Positions 31,745-41,619 of a DNA stretch of 64,000 nucleotides are shown one piece after another; position 1 is the first letter of the stretch, and every line of letters begins with the position of its first letter. A program made the translations under genes and the position numbers. The notes under the pieces were generated by a model. The model saw only the letters and a list, made by a program, of their open reading frames with translations, ran no database searches and was not told the origin of the DNA. Source of the DNA: Ovis canadensis (taxonomy: Eukaryota; Chordata; Mammalia; Artiodactyla; Bovidae); the NCBI RefSeq assembly GCF_042477335.2, contig NC_091247.1, positions 1,944,501 through 2,008,500 on the forward strand, in the 5' to 3' direction.

Positions 31745-32180
31745 GTCTTCCACAGCTTTAGTGAGTGTACGTTTCCTGGGGACTTGCGGCTCCGCCGGTG
31801 TCCCCACCCGCTCCCCAGCCAAAGGCAGCTCAGCTCAGGACTCAGGACCCTGAGGTGTGACTTGCTTGCCTTGAGCAGACCTCGGCATCGTCTTGCAGAG
31901 CCACAGAGCTTACAAGAAGAGCGTTTGGGAGGAATCAGGCTGGCGTGGGTGCGGGGGCGCATTCTGAACCAGTCTGAGGGGGACAGATCACTGGCAGAGA
32001 GGTGGGCTGGAGCCGGCTGTGACCACAGCTCCCCAGGCCGCCCCAGCGATGACGCAGGGAGAGGCCTCTGGAAACTGTAGAGCACGGTGCACACGTGATC
32101 GGGGTGAGATGCCACCACGCGATGCCGCCTGCGCCACCCGACTTCTGTCTGCACTGGTCCTTCTCAGCGTGCGCTTTTAA
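31745..32180. other. Unique intergenic sequence
   Basis: Nothing recognised between the CHR and Bov-tA copies. Confidence 0.5.
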
Positions 32181-32184
32181 GTCA

Positions 32185-32391
32185 TTTCCTTGGTGACTCA
32201 GGTGGTAAAGGGTATGCCTGCAGTGCGGGAGACCCGGGTTCGACCCCTGGGCTGGGAAGATCCCCTGGAGAAGGGAACAGCCTACCCACTCCAGTCTTCT
32301 TGCCTGGAGGATTCCACGGACCGGGGAGCTTGGTGGGCTACAGTCCACGGGGCTGCAAAAGAGTCGGACATGACTGAGCGACCAACGTAAC
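32185..32391 (+). mobile_element. Bov-tA SINE
   Basis: The tRNA-like head (CTTGGTGACTCAGGTGGTAA, B box GGGTTCGACCC) is followed by the Bov-A body (GAAGATCCCCTGGAGAAGGG ... GTCGGACATGACTGAGCGAC). Both pol III boxes are still recognisable. Confidence 0.9.
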
Positions 32392-32399
32392 ACTCTCTA

Positions 32400-32558
32400 A
32401 ACAAACAAATGAAAAAGCAATTCCCTTGGGAAAGTCTGGAGAATGTAGAAAGCTAAAGGATAAGAGACGAAATTAAAACACCAATAATCCCAGCACAGAG
32501 AAATGATCTTTATTAATACTTTGGCTTTTCCCACTAGTCTTTTCGTTTCTCTGTGAAT
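32400..32558 (+). mobile_element. Old interspersed repeat, left part, split by a BovB
   Basis: AACACCAATAATCCCAGCAC and TCTTTATTAATACTTTGGC look like part of an old mammalian repeat that continues after the BovB at 33271. The word CTGTGAAT at 32551-32558 is repeated at 33271-33278. The family is not assigned. Confidence 0.45.
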
Positions 32559-33270
32559 CAGTTCAGCTCAGTCGCTCAGTTGTGTCCGACTCTTTGCGAC
32601 CCCGTGGACGGCAGCGCGTCAGGCCTCCCTGTCCATCAGCAACTCCCAGAAGTTACTCGGTCTCATGTCCATCGAGTCAGTGGTGCCATCCAACCATCTC
32701 ATCCTCTGTCGTCCCCTTCTCCCCCCACCACCTTCAATCTTTCCCAGCATCAGGGCCTTTTCCAGTGAGTCAGTTCTTCACATCAGGTGGCCAGAGTATT
32801 GGAGTTTCAGCTTTAGCATCAGTCCTTCCAATGAATATTCAGGACTGATTTCCTTTAGGATGGACTGGTTGGATCTCCTTGCAGTCCAAGGGACTCTCAA
32901 GAGTCTTCTCCAACACCACAGTTCAAAAGCATCAATTCTTCAGCGCTCAGCTTTCTTCACAATCCAGCCCTCACATCCATACATGACCACTGGAAATACC
33001 ATAGCTTTAACTAGACAGACCTTGTTGGCAAGGTAATGTCTCTGCTTTTTAATATGCTGTCTAGGTTGGTCATAACTTTGAGCAAGCGTCTTTTAATCTC
33101 ACGGCTGCAGTCACCATCTGCAGTGATTTTGGAGTCCAAGAAATAAAGTCTGTCACTGTTTCCACTGGTTCCCCGTCTATTTCCCATGAAGTGATGGGAC
33201 CAGATGCCATGATCTTCGTTTTCTGAATGTTGAGCTTTAAGCCAACTTTTTCACTCTCCTCTTTCACTTT
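32559..33270 (-). mobile_element. 5'-truncated BovB LINE (antisense)
   Basis: Starts with the reverse-complemented BovB 3' tail (AGTTCAGCTCAGTCGCTCAG) and runs leftward-to-rightward through the RT C-terminal region to GTTGAGCTTTAAGCCAACTT, where it is truncated. An 8-bp duplication, CTGTGAAT (32551-32558 and 33271-33278), flanks it. The only sizeable frame is a 78-codon minus-strand remnant at 33070-33306 (spanning the junction). Confidence 0.9.
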
Positions 33271-33470
33271 CTGTGAATGTATGTACACATTAAACCTAGA
33301 GATCATACTATATTTACCATTTTGTGCTCTTGTTTTTCTATTAAAATTATATCATAGACATTTTCTTGTCTCATTCAATACTCAAGTTATCATTCATAAT
33401 GACGACATCGGGGTCTGGCAGGCAAACTTGGACTAATTTATTCAGCTCTTTCTGGAATTAAGGACATCTG
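33271..33470 (+). mobile_element. Old interspersed repeat, right part
   Basis: ACATTAAACCTAGAGATCAT, TACCATTTTGTGCTCTTG and ATATCATAGACATTTTCTTG continue the AT-rich old element interrupted by the BovB. Family not assigned. Confidence 0.45.
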
Positions 33471-33492
33471 ATGAATGTCCTTCTCTGTACCT

Positions 33493-33629
33493 ATGTGCGT
33501 GTTAAGTCGCTTCAGTCAGACTCTGTGCAACCCCATGGACTGCAGCCCGCCAGGCTCCCCTGACCATGGGCTTCTCCAGGTAAGAAGACTGGAGTGGGTG
33601 GCCGTGCCCTCCTCCAGGGGATCTTCTCA
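33493..33629 (-). mobile_element. Bov-A SINE fragment (antisense)
   Basis: TATGTGCGTGTTAAGTCGCT ... CCCATGGACTGCAGCCCGCC ... CTGGAGTGGGTGGCCGTGCC matches the Bov-A monomer. It stops at CCAGGGGATCTTCTCAAC without a tRNA-like head. Confidence 0.85.
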
Positions 33630-33885
33630 ACATCTTCAGGTATTTCCAACTCCCTGCCCCCTGGAGGAGCACTCAGTGCCAGACTGGACACCTGCCACCC
33701 AGTGGCCATGAACCCAGCCCTGGCCCCTGGTCCAGCTGTGCCCACATAGCCTGGTGAGCCAGAAGGGACCAGCACCCACTTATACTATGTTCTTAGAAAA
33801 TTTTTTGTGTCTTCTTGGAGTTTTAATGAAAGGCGTGCAAACACTGCCTCCTGGCCTCATCGTCCACAGTACTGAGCACCAGCTC

Positions 33886-33991
33886 AGTGGACATGAGTGT
33901 GAGCAGCCCCGGGAGACGGTGAAGGACAGGGAAGCCTGGCCCACTGCAGTCCACGGGGCCACAATCAGTCAGACGTGACCGAGCGACGGAA
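33886..33991 (+). mobile_element. BovB 3'-terminal fragment
   Basis: GTGGACATGAGTGTGAGCAG, GGAGACGGTGAAGGACAGGG and GACGTGACCGAGCGACGGAA match only the last ~100 bp of BovB: an extremely 5'-truncated, diverged copy. Confidence 0.75.
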
Positions 33992-34390
33992 CCCCAGCAA
34001 TACAGATGGGAACTCTGCCTCCCCTTGCGAAGAGATGGACTTTCCCAGAAGAGCAGGAGGAGCTGGCTGGCTGTCCTTTGCCCATTCTCCCCTTCAGAGG
34101 CACATCAGTTGGGGGGCCTCTTGTTGCTGCTCTCAGGCAGAGTAATCTGAGGACTGCTTACAAACCAGAGAGTTTGCAAGGGTGAGAGAAACCGCAAGAG
34201 GCTGGCCCCAAGAGCCGGGGCTGGAAGCAGGAACTGTCCCCACCCTAGGCTTGGAGAAGCAAGGGGGATGGGCGGGGGTGGTGACCTGAACCCAGCGGCA
34301 GAGAGGGCTTGGGATGGGGGCACCTGGCAGGCACTGGCCTCCTGGAGAGAAATCAATACCCTGACCAGAATTGCTACACCCCTCTGTAGC
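33992..34390. other. Unique intergenic sequence
   Basis: Nothing recognised. Confidence 0.5.
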
Positions 34391-34392
34391 TG

Positions 34393-34598
34393 GTTTACCC
34401 TGGTAGCTGAGCTAGTGAAGAATCTGCCTACAACGCAGGAGACCAGGGTTCGATCCCTGGGTTGGGAAGATCCCCTGGAGAAGGGAATGGCAACCCACTC
34501 CAGTATTCTTGCCTGGAGAATTCCATGGATAGAGGAGCCTGGAGGGCTTCAGTCCATGGGGTCGCAAGAGCTGGACACAGCTTAGTGACAGCCACCAC
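34393..34598 (+). mobile_element. Bov-tA SINE
   Basis: The tRNA-like head has an intact B box (GGGTTCGATCCC near 34447), followed by the Bov-A body GAATGGCAACCCACTCCAGT ... GGGGTCGCAAGAGCTGGACA. It forms an inverted pair with the Bov-tA at 34727-34950, separated by about 130 bp. Confidence 0.9.
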
Positions 34599-34726
34599 CG
34601 CCTAAAGCCGGAGGAGAGGGAGGCCTTGATTCCATCAGTAAGGTCAGCCTCTGAGAAACACAGAGTCACCTGGAAATAAAAGGAGCGGGCTCCCCGGGAG
34701 CAGCATTTCTCTCTCTTTTTAATTAT

Positions 34727-34950
34727 TGCTGTTACTGTTTAGTCGTCTTAGTCATGTCTGACTCTCTGGGACCCCATAGACTGTAGCCCACCAGGCTCCA
34801 CTGCCCATAGGGTTTCCCAGGCAAGGATACTGGAACGGGCTGCCATTCCTGCTCCAGGGGATCTTCTGGACCCAGAGATCGAGCCCACGTCTCCTGCGTC
34901 TCCTGCGCTTGCAGGCGGGTTCCATACCACTGCACCACCTGGGAAGCCCT
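34727..34950 (-). mobile_element. Bov-tA SINE (antisense)
   Basis: TGTTTAGTCGTCTTAGTCAT ... GACTGTAGCCCACCAGGCTC ... CTGCACCACCTGGGAAGCC is a full antisense Bov-tA. Its CTCF-like word is degraded (GCACCACCTGGG) compared with the copy at 18.2 kb. Confidence 0.9.
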
Positions 34951-34974
34951 TTTCACTTTTATTGGTTAATTCTT

Positions 34975-35037
34975 TGGTTGTGGGGTTTGTTCCCCGACCA
35001 GGGATGGAACCCAGGGCCCCAGCAGGGGGAAGTCCCG
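34975..35037 (-). mobile_element. CHR-type SINE fragment (antisense)
   Basis: GTTTGTTCCCCGACCAGGGA followed by TGGAACCCAGGGCCCC matches the CHR body in reverse complement; short piece directly after the Bov-tA. Confidence 0.6.
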
Positions 35038-35039
35038 GC

Positions 35040-36285
35040 ATTTCTCACTGGTCTGCGGGCCCTCCTGACCTCGCACTGCTGGCCCTTCCCCCAGCACAGA
35101 GCTTCCATGGCGCCGTCAGCTTTGTCCTCCCTGCCCAGCGTTGGCCGCTGCCCACAGGACGGGACACGCCTGGGGGTGTTTTCACCATCAAGGCTCAGGT
35201 CTGCTGGCCTTCCTGCCTGCTAAAGAGACCGTGTCAGGCAGCTTTAAAAATATCACCTCAGCCGAGAGATGGTCCCGGGGCTCCATGCAGCAGGGGCAAT
35301 CACAGTGAATTATCGTCAGTTTATTTGGAAGGACTAAAAACAGCAGGATCAAAGGGTTGAAGAGGCTGCACGCACCAGCTCCAGAAAGGTTTTGAAGTGT
35401 GAACTTCACAAGTTCAGGCAAGCAGTCCCCTTGTCGGCCCCAGTGACTCTGCCTCTCGCCCGCAGGTGGTCCCCTCCCGTGGGGAGCAGAGGTGGGCATC
35501 GTGTGATCCTGATGAGGAGAGGCTTCTGAGGCCAGTCCTAAGACCCTTGGCTTCTGCCTGGCTTGCTCTCAGACCACCAGCTCTGGCGAAGCTGCCACCG
35601 TGCTGTGAGGGTGCCCCGCGGAGCATCCACGTGGGGAGGAACTGAGGCCTCCTGGCCACCGCGGGCACCGACTTGCCAGTGATGCGTGCCAGGCCCTTGC
35701 AAGTGGACCTTTCAGCCCAAGCAAGTCACTTCAGCCCCCTGGCACCTTGACGGCAACCTCTCAAGAGACTCCAAACCAGGTCTGCCCAGCAAAGCTGCTC
35801 CCAAAAGCACAGAAACTGCACGTGAGCACAGACGGTTATCATCACTGACCCTGCTGCGTGAGGCATCATTTCTTAGACAGTTAGACACAAGCGCAGGAGT
35901 TCCCTGCAGTCCTAGGCGACAGCTGGAGACCAAAGGGAGGAGTCCCAGCTCCGGGTCTGCAGGCGACCCCTGGGAAGCCCCCAACGACACAAGGGCTGCT
36001 GGAGAAGACCTCAGGGAAGAGAGCCCGAGACAGCGCTCCCCCGGAGCCAGGGTCCCTCCCCGCGGAGCCAGGGTCCCTCTCTGAGCCTCGGCGCCCATCC
36101 GTCTAATGCGGGAGCTGGGCAGAGAGGCCCAGACCCCCTGAGACTCTGCGGTCAGCCTGAGACCCCACCCCGGCCTCCCTTCCTTGAGCAGAGCCTGGGC
36201 TGCACCTGTGCCCCAATTCCCAAAGCACCAGAAACAGGCCCCACTGCCCCCGGCCACGCAGAGCTCCCCTGTACGGCTTTGTGAG
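35040..36285. other. Unique intergenic sequence with a short duplication
   Basis: No gene recognised. The word GGAGCCAGGGTCCCTC occurs twice about 20 bp apart, near 36043 and 36064. The 200-codon minus frame at 35712-36314 has no domain. Confidence 0.5.
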
Positions 36286-36289
36286 TGTG

Positions 36290-36720
36290 TGTGTTTAAAG
36301 CTGAGATATGTCACAAACCATAAAAGTCATCTTTTGAAGTGTACAACTCAGTGATTTTTGATATTTTCATAGCATTGCACATCATCATCACCAATTCCAT
36401 ATTTTCATCACCTTCGGGAGAAACCCTGCCCTATCCAGCTATCATCACCCCTCCCCCAGCCCCTGGCAAGCACTTATTTGCTCTCTCTGTGGATTCGCCT
36501 ATTCTGAACTAAGTGGGGATTTAGACACGGGACACTTTGCATCTGGCCTCCTTCGTGCAGAGTGTGATGTTCCTAGAGCTCATTCACGCTGTAGCGTGTG
36601 TCAGAACTCCCTTTCCCAGGCTGAGTAGCATTCCACTGTATGGATGGACGTGGGGTTGTCCATTCATCTACTGATGGACACGTGGGCTCTTTCCACCTCT
36701 TGGCTGCTATGGATAGAGCT
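36290..36720 (-). mobile_element. Old L1 (L1M-type) 3' region, antisense
   Basis: AAGTGTACAACTCAGTGATT, CCCCCAGCCCCTGGCAAGCA, GGATTCGCCTATTCTGAAC, GAGTAGCATTCCACTGTATG and CATTCATCTACTGATGGACA are the reverse complement of the familiar 3' end of old mammalian L1 elements. No coding capacity. Confidence 0.8.
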
Positions 36721-36724
36721 GCCC

Positions 36725-37255
36725 TCACCCCCAGGAAGGAGAAACCAGTCAGAGAAGCTGACGAATCCTCTTGTTGAGGGAAACGCCGACCTCTCCATTC
36801 ACTGGGCAAGTTCAGTTTGTGACTCGACCTCTGGGAGGGTGACTGTGCTCCTTCTTCACCTGAGCAGAGGCAGGCCTGCCCAACGCCCGAGCCCCCAGTT
36901 CCAAGTCCTGTTTCCCTGATGCTCAAAGGCTGAGCCTGGGCCTCAGTCTCCCCATGAACTCACAGGGCAGGGAGGCCCTCTCCAGGACAAAGTTACTCCT
37001 GACCGTGTCGCTCAGCCATGACCAACGTGCCCAGAGGCCCAGCCTCCTCATCTGTGAAGCAGGGACCCCGCCATCCACCTGCTCGGACCACAGGAGAGGT
37101 CCGAGGCCGTGCTGGGGAGCAGGTGACCAAGACCAAGGGGACTCATGGAGAGTAGCGAGGAGGCGGGGAAAAGTGGAGAAACGGCCCGAAAGAGCGAAGA
37201 GACTGGGCCTATGCAGACGTGAAGCGCAGTCGCGGAGGCGTCTGGCAATGAGGGT
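36725..37255. other. Unique intergenic sequence with MIR trace
   Basis: A MIR-like GCCTCAGTCTCCCCATGAAC near 36940 and CAGCCTCCTCATCTGTGAAG near 37042; otherwise unassigned. Confidence 0.45.
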
Positions 37256-37457
37256 GGAGTCCGATGCTGTAAGAACACTGTTGCATAGGAACCTGGAGTC
37301 AGGCCCATGAATCAAGGCAAACTGAAGGTGGTCAAGCCGGAGAGGGCAAGAGTGAACATCAACATTTTAGGAATCAGTGAACTAAAAGGTCTGGAAAGGG
37401 GGAATTTAATTCAGATGACCATTACATATACTACTGTGGGCAGGAATCCCTTAGAAG

Positions 37458-37892
37458 ATGTGGAGTAGCCCTCAGGGTCAGCAAAAGAGTCTGAAATGCA
37501 GAACTTGGATCCAACCTCAAAAACGACAGAATGATCTCAGCTTGTTTCCCAGGCAAACCATTCAATATCACGGTAACCCAGGTCTATGCCCCACCACTAA
37601 GGCCGAAGAAGCTGAAGTTGAATGGTTCTATGAAGACCTACAAGACCTTCTAGAAATAACACCCCCAAAAGATGTCCTTTTCATCACAGGGGCCTGGAAT
37701 GGAAAATTAGAAAATCAAGAGATACCTGGAGTAATAGGCAAATTTGGCCTTGGAGTACAGAATGAAGCAGGGCAAAGGCTAACAGTCTTGTCAAGAGAAT
37801 GCACTGCTCATAGCAAACACCCTCTTCCAAAAAAACAAGAGAAGATTCTACACATGGACATCACCAGATGGTCAATACTGAAATCAGATTGA
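37458..37892 (+). pseudogene. BovB endonuclease remnant
   Basis: A 144-codon open stretch in the host BovB includes EEAEVEWFYEDLQDLLEI, DVLFITGAWNGK and GKFGLGVQNEAGQRL, the APE-type endonuclease of RTE elements. The catalytic D of the GDWN box is replaced by A, and the frame ends early in the domain. It is the decayed first half of a retrotransposon polyprotein, not a host gene. Confidence 0.85.
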
Positions 37893-38234
37893 TTACATTC
37901 TTTGCAGCCGAAAGATAAAGAAGCTCTATACAGTCAGCAAAAACAAGACTGGGAGCTGACTGTGGCTCAGATCATGAACTTCTTATTGCAAAATTCAGGC
38001 TTAAATCAAAGAAAGTAAAAACCACTAGACTATTCAGGCACTACTTAAACCAAATATTTCATGATTATACAGTAGAAGTGACGAATAGATTCAAGGATTA
38101 GAGCTGGTAAACAGAGTGCCCGAAGAACTATGGATGGAGGTTTGTAACACTGTACAGGAGGCGGTGACCAAAATCATCCCAAAGGAAAAAAAAAAATGCA
38201 AGAAGGCAAAGTGGTTGTCTGAGGAGGCTTTACA

Positions 38235-39467
38235 GTTCAGTTCAGTCGCTCAGTCGTGTCCGACTCTTTGCGACCCCATGGACTGCAGCAGGCCAGGCCT
38301 CCCTGTCCCTCACCAACTCCCAGAGTTTACTCAGACTCAGGTCTATTGAGTCTGTGATGCCATCCAACCGTCTCATCCTCTGTCATCCCCTTCTGCTCTC
38401 ACCTTCAATCTTCCCCAGCATCAGGGTTTTTTCCAATGAGTTGGCTCTTCCCATCAGGTGGCCAAAGTATTAGAGTTTCAGCTTCAGCATCAGTCCTTCT
38501 AATGAATATTCAGGACTGATTTCCTTTAGGATGGACTGGCTGATCTCCTTGAAGTCCAAGGGACTCTCAAGAGTCTTCTTCAACACCACAGTCCAAAAGC
38601 ATCAACTCTTCAGCGCTCAGCTTTCTTTATAGTCCAACTCTCACATCCATACATGACCACTGCAAAAACCATAGCCTTGACTAGATGGACCTTAGTCGGC
38701 AAAGTAATGTCTCTGCCCTTGAATATGCTATCTAGGTTGCTCATAACTTTTCTCCCAAGGAGTAAGCGTCTTTTAATTTCATGGCTGCAGTCACCATCTG
38801 CAGTGATTTTGCAGCCCAAAAATAAAGTCTGTCACTGTTTCCCCATCTATTTCCCGTGAAGTGATGGGACTGGATGCCATGATCTTCGTTTTCTGAATGT
38901 TGAGTTTTAAGCCAACTTTTTCACTCTCCTCTTTCACTTTCTTCAAGAGGCTCTTTAGTTCTTCTTTGCTTTCTGCCGTAAGGGTGGTGTCGTCTGCACA
39001 TCTGAGGTTATTGATATTTCGCCCGGCAATCTTCATTTCAGCTTGTGCTTCATCCAGCCCAGCGTTTCTCATGATGTACTCTGCATATAAGTTAAATAAG
39101 CAGGGTGACAGTATACAGCCTTGACGTACTCCTTTTCCTATTTGGAACCAGTCTGTTGTTCCATGTCCAGTTCTAACTGTTGCTTCCTGACCTGCATATA
39201 GGTTTCTCAAGAGGCAGGTCAGGTGGTCTGGTATTCCCATCTCTTTCAGAATTTTCCACAGTTTGTGGTGATCCACGCAGTCAAAGGCTTTGACATAGTC
39301 AATAAAGCAGAAATAGAATGTTTTTCTGGAACTCTCTTGTTTTTTCGATAATCCAGCAGATGTTGGCAATTTGATCTCTGCTTCCTCTGCCTTTTCTAAA
39401 ACCAGCTTGAACATCTGGAAATTCATGGTTCACGTACTGTTGAGGCCTGGCTTGGAGAATTTTAGAT
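38235..39467 (-). mobile_element. 5'-truncated BovB inserted antisense into the host BovB
   Basis: Begins with the reverse-complemented 3' tail GTTCAGTTCAGTCGCTCAG and reads back through the whole RT region to a truncation at GAGAATTTTAG. The host BovB resumes at ACAAATAAATGAG. Short flanking duplication TTTACA at 38229-38234 and 39468-39473. A 211-codon minus-strand frame at 38791-39426 keeps [33 protein letters not shown] and [14 protein letters not shown]. The catalytic box is CADD instead of YADD (38989-39000). Confidence 0.92.
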
Positions 39468-40277
39468 TTTACAAATAAATGAGAAAACAAGAGAAATAAA
39501 AGGCAAGAGAGAAAAGGAAAGATATACCCAACTGAATGGAGAGTTCCAAAGAATAACAAGGAGTGATAAGAAAGCCTTCTTAAGTGAACAATGCAAAGAA
39601 ATGGAGGAAAACAATAGAATAGGGAAGATTAAGATCTCTTCAAGAAAACTGGAGATACCAAGGGAACATTTCACGCAAGGGTGGGAATGATAAAGGACAG
39701 AAATGGTCTGGACCTAACAGAAGCAGAAGATACTAAGAAGAGGCGGCAAGAACACACAGAAGAACTGTGCAAAAAAGGTCTTCATGACCCAGATAACCAC
39801 GATGGTGTGATCACTCACCTAGAGCCAGATATCCTGGAGTGAGAAGTCAAGTGGGCCTTAGGAAGCATCACTACGAACAAAGCTAGTGGAGGGGATGGAA
39901 TTCCAGCTGAGCCGTTTCAAATCCTGAAAGATGATGCTGTGAAAGTGCTGCACTCAAAATGTCAGCAAATTTGGAAAACTCAGCAGTGGCCACAGGACTG
40001 GAAAAGGTTAGCGTTCATTTCGATTCCAAAGAAGGGCAGTGCCAAAGAATGCTCAAACTACCGCACAATTGTGCTCATCTCACATACAAGCAAGGTAATG
40101 CTCAAGCTCCTTCAAGCTAGGCTTCAGCAGGATGTGAATTGAAAACTTCCAGATAGACAAGCTGGGTTTAGAAAAAGCAGAGGAACAAAATTGCCAGCAT
40201 TCTTTGGATCATAGAAAAAGCAAGAGAAAAATATTTACTTCTCCTTCAATGACTATGCCAAAGCCTTTGACTGTGTG

Positions 40278-40561
40278 CTGCTACTAAGTCGCTTCAGTCG
40301 TGTCCGACTCTGTGCGACCCCACAGACGGCAGCCCACCAGGCTCCTCTGTCCCTGGGATTCTCCAGGCAAGAACACTGGAGTGGGTTGCCATTTCCTTCT
40401 CCAATGAATGAAAGTGAAAAGTGAAAGTGAAATCTCTCAGTCGTGCCTGTCTCTTAGCGACCCCATGGACTGCAGCCCGCCAGGCTCCTCTGTCCATGGG
40501 ATTTTCCAGGGTAGAGTACTGGAGTGGGGTGCCATCGCCTTCTCTGAAGAAGAAGTATGGC
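40278..40561 (-). mobile_element. Bov-A2 dimeric SINE inserted in BovB, with target-site duplication
   Basis: Two Bov-A monomers in reverse complement are joined by a GAAAGTGAAAAGTGAAAGTG linker. The first is CGACCCCACAGACGGCAGCC ... TTGCCATTTCCTTCTCC; the second is CGACCCCATGGACTGCAGCC ... GGGGTGCCATCGCC. The exact 9-bp word GACTGTGTG flanks it at 40269-40277 and 40562-40570. It splits the host BovB RT codons for the 'YAKAFDCVD' segment. The exact duplications show it is a later insertion than its host. Confidence 0.95.
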
Positions 40562-41619
40562 GACTGTGTGGACCACCACAAACTGTGGAAAATTCTGAAA
40601 GAGAGGGGCATATCAGACCACCTGACCTGCCTCTTGAGAAACCTGTATGCAGGTCAGGAAGCAACAGTTAGAACTGGACATGGAACAACAGGCTGGTTCC
40701 AAATCAGAAAAGGAGTCCGTCAAGGCTGTATATTGTCACCCTGCTTAAATTCTATGCAGAGTACATCATGAGAAATGCTGGGCTGGAAGAAGCACAAGCT
40801 GGAATTAAGATTGCAGGGAGAAAAATCAATAATGTCAGATATGCAGATGACACCATCCTTATGGCAAAAAGTGAAGAGGAACTAAAGAGCCTCTTGATGA
40901 GGGTGAAAGAGGAGAGTGAAAAAGTTGGCTTAAAGCTCAACATTCAGAAAACTAAGATCATGGCATCCGGTCCCATCACTTCATGGCAAATATAAGGGGA
41001 AAAAAGTGGAAAGAGTGGCTGACTTTATTTTTTGGCTCCAAAGTCACTGAAGACGGTAACCACAGTCATGGAATTAGAAGATGTTTGCTCCTTAGAAGGA
41101 AAGCTTTGACCAACCTAGACAGCATATTAAAAAGCAGAGACTTCACTTTGCCAACAAAGATCCATATACTCAGAGCTGTGGTTTTTCCAGTAGTCAGGTA
41201 CAGATGTGGGAGTTGGACCATAAAGAAGGCTGAGCGCCAAAGAACTGATCACAGCTTTTGAGCTGTGATGTTGGAGAAGACTCTTGAGAGTCCCGTGGAC
41301 TGCAAGGAGATCAACCAGTCCATCCTAAAGGAAATCAGTCCTGAATATTCAGAAGGACTGATGCTGAAGCTGAAACTCCAATACTTTGGCCACCTGATGG
41401 GAAGAGCCAACTCACTGGGAAAAAATCCTGATGCTGGGGAAGATTGAAGGCAAGAGCAGAAGGGGATGACAGAGGATGAGATGGTTGGATGGCATCACCG
41501 ACTCGGTGTCCTGAATTTGAGCAGACTCCAGGAGACAGGGGAGGACAGAGGAGTGTCACGTGCTGCAGTCCCCGGGGTTGCAAAGAGTCAGGCGCGACTG
41601 AGCGCCTGAACAGCAAGTG

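Larger units (their letters stand above)
37257..41618 (+). mobile_element. BovB LINE, 5'-truncated host copy interrupted by two later insertions
   Basis: A sense BovB is recognisable in three blocks. 37257-38234 is the endonuclease region, 39468-40277 the linker and RT N-terminal region, and 40562-41618 the RT core to the 3' end. Together they make about 2.8 kb of element. The gaps are filled by an antisense BovB (38235-39467) and an antisense Bov-A2 (40278-40561), each with flanking duplications. The element carries many stops and frameshifts. The endonuclease GDWN-type motif reads GAWN (codon 37692-37694), so a catalytic aspartate is lost. The RT YADD box survives at 40840-40851. BovB is an RTE-type non-LTR retrotransposon that mobilises the Bov SINEs; this copy is dead. 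Confidence 0.93.

Noticed and set aside
32185-32260. tRNA genes suggested by intact A and B boxes
   Set aside because: These are the tRNA-derived heads of Bov-tA SINEs, followed by the Bov-A body; no cloverleaf-complete tRNA. The same applies at 34393 and 55008.
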